A DNA stretch of 64,000 nucleotides from NCBI RefSeq assembly GCF_052076145.1, contig NZ_CP197246.1:186001-250000 (forward strand). The letters run 5' to 3'. The DNA is from Kitasatospora sp052076145 (lineage in GTDB: Bacteria > Actinomycetota > Actinomycetes > Streptomycetales > Streptomycetaceae). A model generated the notes under the pieces. That model saw only the letters and a list, made by a program, of their open reading frames with translations. It was not told the DNA's origin and made no database searches. Position numbers and translations under genes: made by a program. Of this stretch, positions 1 through 8,893 are shown piece after piece; within the stretch, counting starts at the first letter, position 1, and every line of letters starts with the position of its first letter.

Positions 1-10
1 ACGGAGTCCC

Positions 11-2011
11 ATGACCCGCACCGAACCGCCCTCCACCCAACCGCCCTCCACCGAACCGTCCCGCCCGACTCCGCCCCGAACGACGCCACCCCGGGGCAGG
101 AGGCGGTCCGCGCTCGCCGCCTGCGCGGTCGTCGCCGCGCTGGCGACCACCACGGCGCTCGCCACACCCCTGCACGCCGCGCCCCGCACCGGCTCGGCCG
201 ACCCCACCGCTTCCTCCCGCGACGGCCTCACCCTCGATCAGCTGCGCGCGGAGGTACGCCCCGACGAGCTGGCCGCGCTGGGCCGGGACGAGGCCGAGTA
301 CCGCGCCTGGACGCGACTGGAGGCCCGGGGCGCCCAGCCCGGCACACAGCCCGGCACACGGGCCGTTTCGGCGCCGTACGCGCAGTCGGTCCGCACCGCG
401 CGGTTCGCGATGCTGACCAACACCCAGACGACGACCAACAAGGCGTTCGACCCCAAGATCTTCGGTCGGTTCACCGACTACTTCCCGTCCCCCGACTACG
501 GCGACCACATCGCCGCACTGCCGACCGGCAAGGTGCTGATCTTCTCGTTCGAGCCGGTCGTGACCGACCCGACGCAGGAGCCCGCGCCGACGCAGATCAT
601 CGGTTCGGACAACCGCGGCCGCGCCTATCTCTGGGATCCGGCGAAGGGCACCGGTGCCGACGCGTTCAAGTCCGTCCCGCCGCCGGACGTCGTCCTCGAC
701 GACGGCACCGGGGTCTCCCGGCCGGCGCCGTTCTTCTGCGCCGGGCACTCCTTCCTACCGAATGGCATGCTCGGCGTCTTCGGCGGCAACTTCGGTGGCA
801 ACTTCGGTACCGGGGCCAAGCTTTCGCTGATCTTCGACCCGGTGAAGGAGACCTGGACGCGCAACCCGGACATGTCCGTGGGCCGCTGGTACCCCTCAGT
901 GGTGACCGGCGAGGACGGGCGCCAGTTGATCATGTCGGGCCACTCCGAACTGGGCTGGGGCACGCCGACCCCGATCGTGGAGCGCTTCCCCGCCAAGTCG
1001 GTGGCCGTGCCGAAGGACCCGGCCGTCGTGCCGCTCTCGGCGGTGGACCGGTTCAAGGCCGACGCGCCGTACAGCACCGACTACCCGCAGCTGTTCTCGC
1101 TCAACGACGGGAAGATCTACGGATTCGGCCGCACCACCACCGAACAGTGGCTCTTCGACCCGAAGTTGGAGACCCGTAGCGACCTGCCCGCCCGGCCCGA
1201 CGGCGCCCAGCGCAACTACGGCTCGGCCGTCGCGCTACCCGGCGGCTTCAAGGGGCCGGATTCCGTCCTGGTGCTCGGCGGCAACCGCGACAACCCGAAC
1301 ACGTACCTCTTCTCCGGCGGCAAGTGGAGCACGGAGAAGCCCCGCGCGTTCGGCCGCACCCAGGACGACACGCTCATCCTGCCCGACGGCACGCTCTTCA
1401 CCGTCAACGGCGCCTACGACATCCGCGACTACGGGAATGGAGCGCTCAACCCCAACGGCGATCTGAAATACCGTCAGGTCGAGATGCGGGACGCCCAGGG
1501 CAACTGGAAGCTCGGGCCCGTCCAGCGGCTGCCGCGCGGCTACCACTCCAACGCGGTGATCCTGCCCGACGGCCGGATCATGGTGACCGGGGACGAGCTC
1601 CAGCAGATCGCCGACAACCCGGACATCAACTCCGGGATGAACGGCAGCATCGAGATCTACGAGCCCTGGTACCTGAATTCGGGCACCCGGCCCGCACTGG
1701 ACTCGGCGCCCACCACACCGCTGCGCTACAACGCGGGCTTCACCGTGAGCACCTCGACCCCGGACCGGGTGAGCCGGGCCGTGCTGCTCGCGCCGATCAC
1801 CTCCACCCACTCGGTGGACACCAGCCAGCGGCACGTCGAGGTCCAGATCGCCGGCCGCAGCGGCGGCCAACTCACTTTGCAGACACCGCCGTTGGCAGCA
1901 TCGGCGCCGCCCGGCTACTACATGCTCTTCCTGCTCGACGCAGCCGGGGTGCCGAGCACCGCCAAGTGGGTCAAGCTGGAGGCCAAGGAATCCGGCGGCC
2001 AGATCGGCTGA
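11..2011 (+). CDS. secreted galactose-oxidase-like radical copper oxidase (GlxA type)
   Basis: A 666-residue Kelch-propeller oxidase with a C-terminal galactose-oxidase early-set (DUF1929) domain. The N-terminus is proline rich, then has RGRRR followed by a hydrophobic stretch (about 33-55) ending in small residues, so export or membrane anchoring is likely; a twin-arginine route is possible. All residues of the copper/cofactor site can be placed: C243 in FFCAGH and Y294 in GRWYPS (the thioether Cys-Tyr pair), Y511-H512 in GYHSNA, and H600 in STHSVD. Such enzymes oxidise a primary alcohol or aldehyde to make H2O2; Streptomyces GlxA works with cellulose-synthase-like CslA on a surface glycan. 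No cslA is visible because the window starts 10 bp upstream. The start is supported by GGAG 4-7 bp before ATG. The substrate is unknown. Confidence 0.85.
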   Translation: MTRTEPPSTQPPSTEPSRPTPPRTTPPRGRRRSALAACAVVAALATTTALATPLHAAPRTGSADPTASSRDGLTLDQLRAEVRPDELAALGRDEAEYRAWTRLEARGAQPGTQPGTRAVSAPYAQSVRTARFAMLTNTQTTTNKAFDPKIFGRFTDYFPSPDYGDHIAALPTGKVLIFSFEPVVTDPTQEPAPTQIIGSDNRGRAYLWDPAKGTGADAFKSVPPPDVVLDDGTGVSRPAPFFCAGHSFLPNGMLGVFGGNFGGNFGTGAKLSLIFDPVKETWTRNPDMSVGRWYPSVVTGEDGRQLIMSGHSELGWGTPTPIVERFPAKSVAVPKDPAVVPLSAVDRFKADAPYSTDYPQLFSLNDGKIYGFGRTTTEQWLFDPKLETRSDLPARPDGAQRNYGSAVALPGGFKGPDSVLVLGGNRDNPNTYLFSGGKWSTEKPRAFGRTQDDTLILPDGTLFTVNGAYDIRDYGNGALNPNGDLKYRQVEMRDAQGNWKLGPVQRLPRGYHSNAVILPDGRIMVTGDELQQIADNPDINSGMNGSIEIYEPWYLNSGTRPALDSAPTTPLRYNAGFTVSTSTPDRVSRAVLLAPITSTHSVDTSQRHVEVQIAGRSGGQLTLQTPPLAASAPPGYYMLFLLDAAGVPSTAKWVKLEAKESGGQIG

Positions 2012-2066
2012 CCTCCCCACCCGACCCGACCCCCGACCCTCGGACCCCACCCCGAACCGACCAAGT

Positions 2067-2106
2067 CTCCTGCCCGGAGCCCCGCACAGGGTGCTCCGGG
2101 CAGGAG
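2067..2106. terminator. bidirectional hairpin terminator
   Basis: A perfect 14-bp stem (CTCCTGCCCGGAGC / GCTCCGGGCAGGAG) with a 12-nt loop lies between the convergent oxidase and DoxX genes. There is no clear T-run, which is usual in this group. Confidence 0.8.
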
Positions 2107-2131
2107 GCTTCAAGCAGTACCCGCTGCCGGC

Positions 2132-2641
2132 TCAGACCCGCGCGGTCACCCGGGCGGCCCCCTCGGACCCGGTCGCGACGGATGCCTCCGGGGCCCCCGG
2201 AGCACTGCCCCGGGGCTTGATACAGACGATCAGCCCGGCGGTCAGCAGCACGACGTTCTTCACCACGAACTCACCCGTCAGACTCAACTCCCAGGGGCGG
2301 TAGTGCTGGTACGCCTGGCCAGGGAGGAAGAGCAGCACCGAGAAGGTGCCGAGCATGTGCAGGACGAAAAGCGGCAGCAGCCGCTGGAGACCACGCCCTG
2401 CGAGGAACCAGAAGCCCATCACGATCTCCAGGGCACCCAGCGCGGGCACGAACCAGTCCGGCGTCGGGAACGGGACGGCATCCCGGACCAGCTGGCCGAC
2501 CGGAGTCACGTTGAACAGCTTCAACGCACCGAACCAGATGTACACGATCCCGACCGTCCAGCGCAGCACCGTCATCGCATGGGTGTGCACCAGCTGGTGA
2601 ATGTTCCTCTGCAATGCCGTGAGCGACTGAATGTGAGCCAT
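2132..2641 (-). CDS. DoxX family membrane protein
   Basis: A 169-residue protein with about four membrane segments. The first helix, following LRWTVGIVYIWFGALKLF, has the typical DoxX signature; later segments lie around PALGALEIVMGFWFLAG, the LPLFVLHMLGTFSVLLF stretch, and FVVKNVVLLTAGLIV. The ATG at 2641 is chosen over an in-frame ATG 25 codons upstream because GGAGGTGG precedes it at good spacing. DoxX proteins are poorly understood inner-membrane proteins; some take part in thiosulfate oxidation or oxidative-stress complexes. The gene stands alone, with a terminator downstream and an unusual leader upstream. Confidence 0.85.
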   Translation of the reverse strand: MAHIQSLTALQRNIHQLVHTHAMTVLRWTVGIVYIWFGALKLFNVTPVGQLVRDAVPFPTPDWFVPALGALEIVMGFWFLAGRGLQRLLPLFVLHMLGTFSVLLFLPGQAYQHYRPWELSLTGEFVVKNVVLLTAGLIVCIKPRGSAPGAPEASVATGSEGAARVTARV

Positions 2642-2851
2642 GGTGGCCACCTCCGTTGAGCGTTCGGTCTGAATTACCGTCACGATCCCCACCGCCGGAC
2701 AGCGCGGCCTCGGCACGCCTGCCGCCGAGCACGGCTGCCGCTCGGAATGCCGAGCAGCAGCGGCAACGGAATTGTGGGGTTCTCGCGAACACGCTCCGGA
2801 TCACGTGACCCAGCAGTGTCGGGACTCCGTCGGATCCGGCCGCGCGCGGCG

Positions 2852-2869
2852 GGGACTCAGCAGAGTCCC
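2852..2869 (-). promoter_or_regulatory. leader hairpin upstream of doxX gene
   Basis: A perfect 7-bp stem (GGGACTC / GAGTCCC) with an AGCA loop lies in the 350-bp gap 2642-2991 between two minus-strand genes. If the doxX promoter lies near 2930 this hairpin would be in its leader. Apart from this and the inverted repeat at 2917, I see nothing else in the gap. Confidence 0.35.
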
Positions 2870-2916
2870 GGACGGATATCCCCCGCCGGACGCCCTGCGT
2901 CCAACTCGCGGACAAC

Positions 2917-2929
2917 TCAACTTGGTTGA
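2917..2929. promoter_or_regulatory. MarR-like inverted repeat
   Basis: TCAAC-TTG-GTTGA is a perfect 13-bp inverted repeat in an AT-richer patch upstream of the doxX gene. On the minus strand a TATGAT hexamer sits next to it, so it may overlap a -10 region. Actinobacterial MarR-type sites often contain TTGAA/TTCAA arms, but no regulator gene is adjacent, so the binding protein is unknown. Confidence 0.35.
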
Positions 2930-2991
2930 ATCATACAGGAGTTGATGCGCACAGGAACTGTTCTGGCCTTCGGACCTTCGGGCCCGTGCCG

Positions 2992-3465
2992 TCAGGGCCG
3001 CCAGACGTACCGGATGTCCGGCTCGCGCTCCTCGTTGCTCCGGCCGTCGGTCCGCTCGGCCTCGGCGAAGCCGTGCCGCTCGTAGAACCGCTGGGCCGGG
3101 CCGTTCACCTCGAAGGTCCACAGCTCCAGACCTTCGGGGCGGCGCTCCTTCGCCAGCTCGACGAAACGGTCACCGAGCCCACGGCCGCGCCACTCGGGCT
3201 CCAGGTAGAGCTGGTCCACCCAGCCGTCGTCCAGCACCAGGACACCGACCACGGCGCTCCCGGCCACCGCGACCCAGGTCTCGCGCTCGGGCACCACGAT
3301 GTACTGGAACCACTCGCGGACCTCGTCGTCGTCGTGCGCCCGCACCACACCCGGCAGCGCCGCCGTGTACGACCGCAGCCACACCTCGGCGGCCTCCGCC
3401 GCGTCGGCATCGACAGCTCGCCTCAACAGAAGATCGTCTCTAGTCACACCGCGCGACTCTGGCAC
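2992..3465 (-). CDS. GNAT family N-acetyltransferase
   Basis: A 157-residue single-domain acetyltransferase. The acetyl-CoA loop (motif A) is LYLEPEWRGRGLGDRF, and the C-terminal RFYERHGFAEAERT is the usual motif B region. The substrate is not evident. The start is uncertain: GTG at 3465 has AGGAGGG only 1 nt upstream, whereas GTG at 3447 leaves the same site 19 nt away. The domain begins right after either start. Confidence 0.82.
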   Translation of the reverse strand: MPESRGVTRDDLLLRRAVDADAAEAAEVWLRSYTAALPGVVRAHDDDEVREWFQYIVVPERETWVAVAGSAVVGVLVLDDGWVDQLYLEPEWRGRGLGDRFVELAKERRPEGLELWTFEVNGPAQRFYERHGFAEAERTDGRSNEEREPDIRYVWRP

Positions 3466-3587
3466 ACCCTCCTCGCCTGCGCACCCCTTTTCACCGACCC
3501 GGTCTGGGCGGCGCCTCGACCGCCTGACGGCACCGGGCGGGCGCCGCGAGAGCCGTGCCGGGGAGGGTGTCGCCTAGGCTGGGGACG

Positions 3588-4535
3588 ATGGGACACAGAA
3601 CCGTGGTGCCGCCCGCACCACTGCCGCAGCGGCACGGGATCGACCCCGTGCGCCTTCGGCTGCCCTGGGTGGGCGACTGGGCGACGGTACGGGACCACCT
3701 GGTGGACCGACTGCCGGTGGGCCCCGAGGTGGTCGACGCGATGCTGGCCGACCGGGCGGTGCACGGGGTCGACGGGCCGCTCGACCCAGGGGCACCCTTC
3801 GTGCCGGGGGCGTACGTGTGGTTCCACCGGGAGCTGGCGCCGGAGGTCCCGGTGCCGTTCCCCGTCACGGTGGTGCACCGCGACGAGCGCCTGCTCGTGG
3901 TCGACAAGCCGCACTTCCTGGCGATGACCCCGCGCGGCCGCCACATCACCGAGACCGCGCTCGCGCGGCTGCGCCGCGAGCTCGGCCTGCCGCAGCTGAG
4001 CCCCGCGCACCGGCTGGACCGGCTCACCGCCGGCCTGGCGATGTTCGTGATCGAGCCGGGGCTGCGCGGCGCGTACCAGTCGCTGTTCCAGGAGCGGCTC
4101 GTCCGCAAGACGTACGAGGCGGTGGCACCGTACGACGAGACGCTGGAGCTGCCGTGCACGGTGAGCAGCCGGATCGTGAAGGAGCGCGGCGAGCTAGCGG
4201 CCCGCGAGGTGGCGGGCGAGCCCAACAGTGAGAGCCGGGTGGAGCTGTTGGAGCGGCGCGGTGGTCTCGGGCGCTACCGGCTGCTGCCGGTCACCGGGCG
4301 GACCCACCAGTTGCGGCTGCACATGAGCAGTCTCGGGCTGCCGCTGCTGGACGATCCGCTGTACCCGCGGGTGCTGCCGGAGGCGGCCCTCGACGACTTC
4401 TCGCGTCCGCTGCAACTACTGGCCAGGACCCTGGAGTTCACCGACCCCGTGACGGGTGAGGAGCACTGCTTCCGCAGTGGCCTGGAGCTCGCCGCCTGGA
4501 CGGCCGCCGGACAGAAATGGCATGCACGCCACTAG
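3588..4535 (+). CDS. RluA-family RNA pseudouridine synthase
   Basis: A 315-residue enzyme converting uridine to pseudouridine in rRNA or tRNA. It has the family signature HRLDRLTAGLAMF, whose Asp is the catalytic residue, and the C-terminal GRTHQLRLHMSSLGLPLLDD motif. There is no N-terminal S4 domain of the RluD type; the first 90 residues are an actinobacterial-style extension. The ATG at 3588 follows GGGGAC; an in-frame start 11 codons upstream is less likely. RNA target unknown. Confidence 0.85.
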   Translation: MGHRTVVPPAPLPQRHGIDPVRLRLPWVGDWATVRDHLVDRLPVGPEVVDAMLADRAVHGVDGPLDPGAPFVPGAYVWFHRELAPEVPVPFPVTVVHRDERLLVVDKPHFLAMTPRGRHITETALARLRRELGLPQLSPAHRLDRLTAGLAMFVIEPGLRGAYQSLFQERLVRKTYEAVAPYDETLELPCTVSSRIVKERGELAAREVAGEPNSESRVELLERRGGLGRYRLLPVTGRTHQLRLHMSSLGLPLLDDPLYPRVLPEAALDDFSRPLQLLARTLEFTDPVTGEEHCFRSGLELAAWTAAGQKWHARH

Positions 4536-4594
4536 CCAACCGGCCAGTAGCAGACCTACCGTCAACTCCCCGTAGCCTCAACGGAGGAGCTGGC

Positions 4595-7408
4595 ATGCCC
4601 TCACGCATCCATGCACCAAGACTCAAGGCCGCCGCCCTCGCGGTCGCCCTGCTCACCACCACCGGCCTGGCCGCTCTCCCGGCGCACGCCGGCACCCCCA
4701 CCGCCGCCCCCACCGCCGCCCCGGCCGTCGCCGGGGACCTCTGCGGCGGCCACTGCGTGGACATCCTGCCGCCGGGCGAGAACGGCAACGCCACTCTCGC
4801 CGACATCCTCGGCAACAAGGCCTTCGGCACCCGCCCCGCGCACACCGACGACCAGCTCGGACCGTACGCGGCACTCGCCTCCGCCTACCCGTCCCTGACG
4901 GACAGTCAACTCAGGAGCTTCTTCAACGACGCCTCCTTCGGCGTCCCCGCCGACCAGGTCACGAGCACCGCCTCGCCGCGCTCCGACGTGAAGATCGTGC
5001 GCGACAAGGCGACGGGCGTGCCGCACATCACCGGCACCACCAGGTACGGGACGGAGTACGGCGCCGGTTACGCCGCCGCGCAGGACCGGCTCTGGCTGAT
5101 GGATCTCTTCCGGCACGTGGGGCGTGGCTCGCTCTCCGGCTTCGCGGGCGGGGCGGGCGCCAACCGCCAGCTGGAGCAGAGCTTCTGGCAGGCCGCGCCG
5201 TACACCGAGGCCGAGCTGCAGCGCCAGATCGACGCCATCGCCAACGAGGGCGACCGGGCCCGGCAGGCGCTCTCCGACGCGCAGGCGTACATCGACGGCA
5301 TCAACCAGTACGTCAAGGAGTCCTACAACGGCCGCTACTTCCCCGGGGAGTACGACCTCACCGGGCACATCAACCCGATCACCAACGAGGGCGGCATCGA
5401 CGCCTTCAAGCTCACCGACCTCGTCGCGCTGGCCTCGGTGGTGGGCGCGCTCTTCGGGGCCGGTGGCGGCGGTGAGTTGGCCTCGGCGCAGGTGAAGCTG
5501 GCGGCGGAGGCCCGGTACGGCAAGGACGCCGGCGACGCGGTCTGGAAGTCGCTGCGGGAGGCCGACGACCCCGAGGCCGTGCAGACGCTGCACGACGGGC
5601 AGCAGTTCCCGTACGCCCAGGTGCCCGACGACCCGCAGGGCGCGGCGCTGCCCGACCCGGGCTCGGTGGTGCCCGAGAAGCTGGTCTACGACGCGACCGG
5701 CTCCGCCACCGCCGCCGCCACCAAGGCGCCCGGCGTGCTGCCGGGCAATCTGCTGACGGCCAAGCACGGCATGTCCAACGCCCTCGTGGTGTCCGGGAGT
5801 CACACCGACGACGGGCACCCCGTCGCGGTCTTCGGCCCGCAGACCGGGTACTTCGCCCCGCAGCTGCTGATGCTGGAGGAGCTCCAGGGCCCCGGCATCA
5901 GCGCACGCGGCGCGGCCTTCGCCGGGCTCAGCTTCTACGTGCAGCTCGGGCGCGGGCAGGACTACGCCTGGAGCGCGACCTCCGCCGGGCAGGACATCAC
6001 CGACACCTACGCCGTGCCGCTCTGCACCACGGACGGATCGCCGGTGACGCTCGCCGCCAACTCCTACCTCTGGCACGGCCAGTGCGTGCCGCTGGAGCGG
6101 TTGGAGCGCAAGGACGCGTGGAGCCCGACCACCGCCGACTCCACCCCGGCGGGCTCCTACACGCTGGTGATGTACCGCTCGAACTACGGGCTGGTGAACG
6201 CCCGCGGGACGGTCGGCGGGCAGCCGGTCGCGTTCACCTCGCTGCGCTCCACCTACCGCCACGAGGCCGACTCGATCATCGGCTTCCAGATGCTGAACGA
6301 CCCGGGGGCGGTGCACGACCCGGCGAGCTTCCAGCAGGCGGCGCAGAACATCAACTACACCTTCAACTGGTTCTACGCCGACTCCAAGGACATCGCGTAC
6401 TACAACTCCGGCAGCAACCCCGTCCGCGCCCCAGGAGTGGACGCCGGGCTGCCCGTACTCGCCCAACCATCCTACGAGTGGCGGGACTTCGACCCAACCG
6501 CCAACACCGCCCGGTACACCCCGCCGGCCGAGCACCCGCAGTCGGTCGACCAGGACTACTACATCTCCTGGAACAACAAGCAGGCCTCGCAGTTCAACAC
6601 CTCCGGCTTCGGCAACGGCTCGGTGCACCGGGGCAATCTGCTCGACGACCGGGTCAAGGCCCAGCTGGCGAACGGCGGCAAGGTCACCCGCTCCTCGCTC
6701 GTCCAGGCCATGGAGAGCGCCGCCCTCGCCGACCTGCGGGCCGAGGACGTGCTGCCCGAGCTGCTCCGGGTGATCCGCAGCGCTCCGGTCACCGACCCCG
6801 CACTCGCCACCGCCGTCCAGAAGTTGGAGAACTGGCGCTCGGCCGGGGCCCAGCGAAAGGAGACCTCGGCGGGCAGCCACAGCTACTCGGACGCGGATGC
6901 CGTCCGGACCATGGACGCCTGGTGGCCGCTGCTCGCCGACGGCGTCTTCCGCCCCGGCCTCGGTGACCCGCTGTTCGCCGCGCTGACCGGCGCACTCCAG
7001 ATCAACGAGTCCCCCTCCGGCGGCCAGACCGGGCCGACCAGCGGCGGGGTGAGCGCCAACGAGTCCATTCCGCACAAGGGTTCGGCCTTCCAGTACGGGT
7101 GGTGGAGCTACGTCGACAAGGATCTGCGTTCCCTCCTCGGTGATCACGTCGCCGGTGGTCTCGCCCAGCCGTACTGCGGCGGCGGCGACCTGGCGGCCTG
7201 CCGGTCCGTCCTGCTGACCAGCCTGGGCAAGGCGCTCGCGCAGACCCCGGCGCAGGTCTACCCCGGCGACGGGGACTGCGCGGCGGGTGACCAGTGGTGC
7301 GCCGACACCATCGTGCAGCGCCCGCTCGGCGGCGTGACGGACGCCCGGACGACCTGGCAGAACCGGCCGACCTACCAGCAGGTCGTCCAGTTCCAGTCCC
7401 ACCGCTGA
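4595..7408 (+). CDS. secreted penicillin acylase family protein (Ntn hydrolase)
   Basis: A 937-residue precursor with a signal peptide (cleavage near residue 32, after LPAHA). The N-terminal part (about 130-240) contains GYAAAQDRLWLMD, typical of the alpha subunit. After a spacer, GMSNALVV around residue 392 supplies the probable nucleophile Ser394, the new N-terminus of the beta subunit after autocatalytic cleavage. Further typical blocks are GPQTGY and the NYTFNWFYAD segment. Family members deacylate beta-lactams, acyl-homoserine lactones or lipopeptides; the substrate here is unknown. The ATG at 4595 has GGAGGAG upstream and starts the signal peptide directly. A strong terminator follows. 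Confidence 0.88.
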   Translation: MPSRIHAPRLKAAALAVALLTTTGLAALPAHAGTPTAAPTAAPAVAGDLCGGHCVDILPPGENGNATLADILGNKAFGTRPAHTDDQLGPYAALASAYPSLTDSQLRSFFNDASFGVPADQVTSTASPRSDVKIVRDKATGVPHITGTTRYGTEYGAGYAAAQDRLWLMDLFRHVGRGSLSGFAGGAGANRQLEQSFWQAAPYTEAELQRQIDAIANEGDRARQALSDAQAYIDGINQYVKESYNGRYFPGEYDLTGHINPITNEGGIDAFKLTDLVALASVVGALFGAGGGGELASAQVKLAAEARYGKDAGDAVWKSLREADDPEAVQTLHDGQQFPYAQVPDDPQGAALPDPGSVVPEKLVYDATGSATAAATKAPGVLPGNLLTAKHGMSNALVVSGSHTDDGHPVAVFGPQTGYFAPQLLMLEELQGPGISARGAAFAGLSFYVQLGRGQDYAWSATSAGQDITDTYAVPLCTTDGSPVTLAANSYLWHGQCVPLERLERKDAWSPTTADSTPAGSYTLVMYRSNYGLVNARGTVGGQPVAFTSLRSTYRHEADSIIGFQMLNDPGAVHDPASFQQAAQNINYTFNWFYADSKDIAYYNSGSNPVRAPGVDAGLPVLAQPSYEWRDFDPTANTARYTPPAEHPQSVDQDYYISWNNKQASQFNTSGFGNGSVHRGNLLDDRVKAQLANGGKVTRSSLVQAMESAALADLRAEDVLPELLRVIRSAPVTDPALATAVQKLENWRSAGAQRKETSAGSHSYSDADAVRTMDAWWPLLADGVFRPGLGDPLFAALTGALQINESPSGGQTGPTSGGVSANESIPHKGSAFQYGWWSYVDKDLRSLLGDHVAGGLAQPYCGGGDLAACRSVLLTSLGKALAQTPAQVYPGDGDCAAGDQWCADTIVQRPLGGVTDARTTWQNRPTYQQVVQFQSHR

Positions 7409-7422
7409 CCCCTGCCACGACC

Positions 7423-7464
7423 GGCCACGGCGCCCCGACCTGACGGATTCGGGGCGCCGTGGCC
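7423..7464. terminator. strong hairpin terminator
   Basis: A perfect 16-bp stem (GGCCACGGCGCCCCGA / TCGGGGCGCCGTGGCC) with a 10-nt loop, 14 bp after the acylase stop codon. Confidence 0.88.
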
Positions 7465-7532
7465 AACATCACGCTGCGCGATCACCCACCTACGGTGGCG
7501 TAGGTCACTTCTCACAGTGAACTATTCAGGTC

Positions 7533-8315
7533 ATGGTTGACCACCAGGAGATTCTTGCCCCACGTTCCTACGCCGCCCTCGGCGACAGCTTCACCGAGGG
7601 CCTCAACGACCCGGGCCTCGACGGCCGCTTCGCCGGCTGGGCCGACCGCCTCGCCGCGCTGCTCGCCGAGCGTCACCCGACGGGTACCTTCCGCTATGCC
7701 AACCTCGCCGTGCGCGGGCGGCTGCTCGACCAGATCATCGCCGAACAGGTGCCCCAGGTACGGCAGTTCCAGCCGGACATGGTGACGTTCTGCGCGGGCG
7801 GCAACGACATCCTGCGCCCCGGAAGCGACCCGGACGAGGTCGCCGAGCGCTTCGAAGCGGCCGTCCTGGAGCTGCGCGAGCACACCGGCACGGTGCTGAT
7901 CGCGACGGGCTTCGACACCCGGGGCGTGCCGGTGCTCGGCCTGCTGCGCGGCAAGATCGCCACCTTCAACGGCCACCTGCGGGCGATCGCCGACCGCAAC
8001 GACTGCGCCGTCGCCGACCTCTGGGCGCTCAAGGCCGTGCACGACCGCCGCGCCTGGAGCGAGGACCGCCTGCACCTCTCCCCCGAGGGCCACCAGCGCG
8101 TCGCCTTGCTGGCCGCCCGCGCCCTCGGCCTCGCCGTCGACGAGGATCCGGACGCTCCCTGGCCCGCCCAGCCCGAGCCGACCCCCGCCGACGTCCGCCG
8201 GGAGAACCTCCAGTGGGCCCGCAGCTACCTCCTCCCCTGGGTCACCCGCCGCCTGCGCGGCGAGTCCTCCGGTGACTTCGTCGAGGCCAAGCGGCCGGAG
8301 TTGCTGCCTCTCTGA
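7533..8315 (+). CDS. SGNH/GDSL hydrolase
   Basis: A 260-residue cytoplasmic hydrolase. Block I is ALGDSFTEG with nucleophile S19, block III is AGGND with N91, and block V is DRLHLSPEGH with D178 and H181, giving the full SGNH catalytic set. There is no signal peptide. The ATG at 7533 has only a weak ribosome site; TTG at 7554 has AGGAG upstream and is an alternative that still keeps the domain. The inverted repeat TCACT-N6-AGTGA at 7505-7520 upstream could be an operator. Substrate unknown (ester or lipid). Confidence 0.85.
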   Translation: MVDHQEILAPRSYAALGDSFTEGLNDPGLDGRFAGWADRLAALLAERHPTGTFRYANLAVRGRLLDQIIAEQVPQVRQFQPDMVTFCAGGNDILRPGSDPDEVAERFEAAVLELREHTGTVLIATGFDTRGVPVLGLLRGKIATFNGHLRAIADRNDCAVADLWALKAVHDRRAWSEDRLHLSPEGHQRVALLAARALGLAVDEDPDAPWPAQPEPTPADVRRENLQWARSYLLPWVTRRLRGESSGDFVEAKRPELLPL

Positions 8316-8389
8316 CGCACCGCCGCACCGCCGCACTGCCCCGTGACAGCACCGCAGGCCCGCCTTCCGCCCGCCGGTAGGCTCGCCGC

Positions 8390-8836
8390 ATGAAGCGCGA
8401 CTACTGGTGGGCCCAGCTGCGCGGCCCCGCCGACACCGAACTCCCGCCGACCGTCGTCCAGCGGCTGGCCTGGTACGACGAGAAGGCCCGCCGCCAGTAC
8501 TACTACCATCTGGCCTCGGAAGTACTGATCCTGCTGTGCGGAGCGGCCGTCCCGGTCAGCGCGGCGGCCGGTGCCTCGACCACCGTCGCGGGCGCCCTGG
8601 GCGCGGCGGTGGTCGTGGGCACCGGCCTGCGGCAGCTGTTCCGGTGGAACGACAACTGGATACGGCTGAGAAGGTACCTGGTCAGCCTCCAGGGCGAGGT
8701 GGCGAGTTGGAGCACCGGCGCAGCTCCGTACGAGGACCCGGCCGAGGCCGCCCGCATCCTGGTCGCGCGTACCGAGGAGCTGGTCCGCTCGGAGAGCGGC
8801 GACTGGGTCGGCATGCTCCAGGACCGCGCAGCCTGA
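8390..8836 (+). CDS. DUF4231 (SLATT-like) membrane protein
   Basis: A 148-residue protein with a hydrophilic N-terminus containing WYDEKARRQYYYHL, two adjacent membrane helices (about 42-62 and 66-84), and a soluble helical C-terminus containing LFRWNDNWIRLRRYLVSLQGE. This layout is that of DUF4231 proteins, related to the SLATT two-helix families predicted to be membrane effectors. It is not next to a nucleotide-signalling enzyme here, so a defence role is not supported by context. Confidence 0.75.
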   Translation: MKRDYWWAQLRGPADTELPPTVVQRLAWYDEKARRQYYYHLASEVLILLCGAAVPVSAAAGASTTVAGALGAAVVVGTGLRQLFRWNDNWIRLRRYLVSLQGEVASWSTGAAPYEDPAEAARILVARTEELVRSESGDWVGMLQDRAA

Positions 8837-8893
8837 CCCGGCGGCGCGGTAATTCGTTTGCGGCCCGGGGTTGTCACTGCCGAGAATCCCCCG

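Noticed and set aside
4601..7402. 933-residue minus-strand open frame opposite the penicillin acylase gene
   Set aside because: Shadow frame caused by GC bias; composition is Gly/Val/Arg-rich with no domain, while the plus frame has a signal peptide and Ntn motifs.
8390..8836. CBASS- or SLATT-type defence system
   Set aside because: The DUF4231 protein is SLATT-like, but no nucleotidyltransferase, SMODS or other defence gene is beside it.
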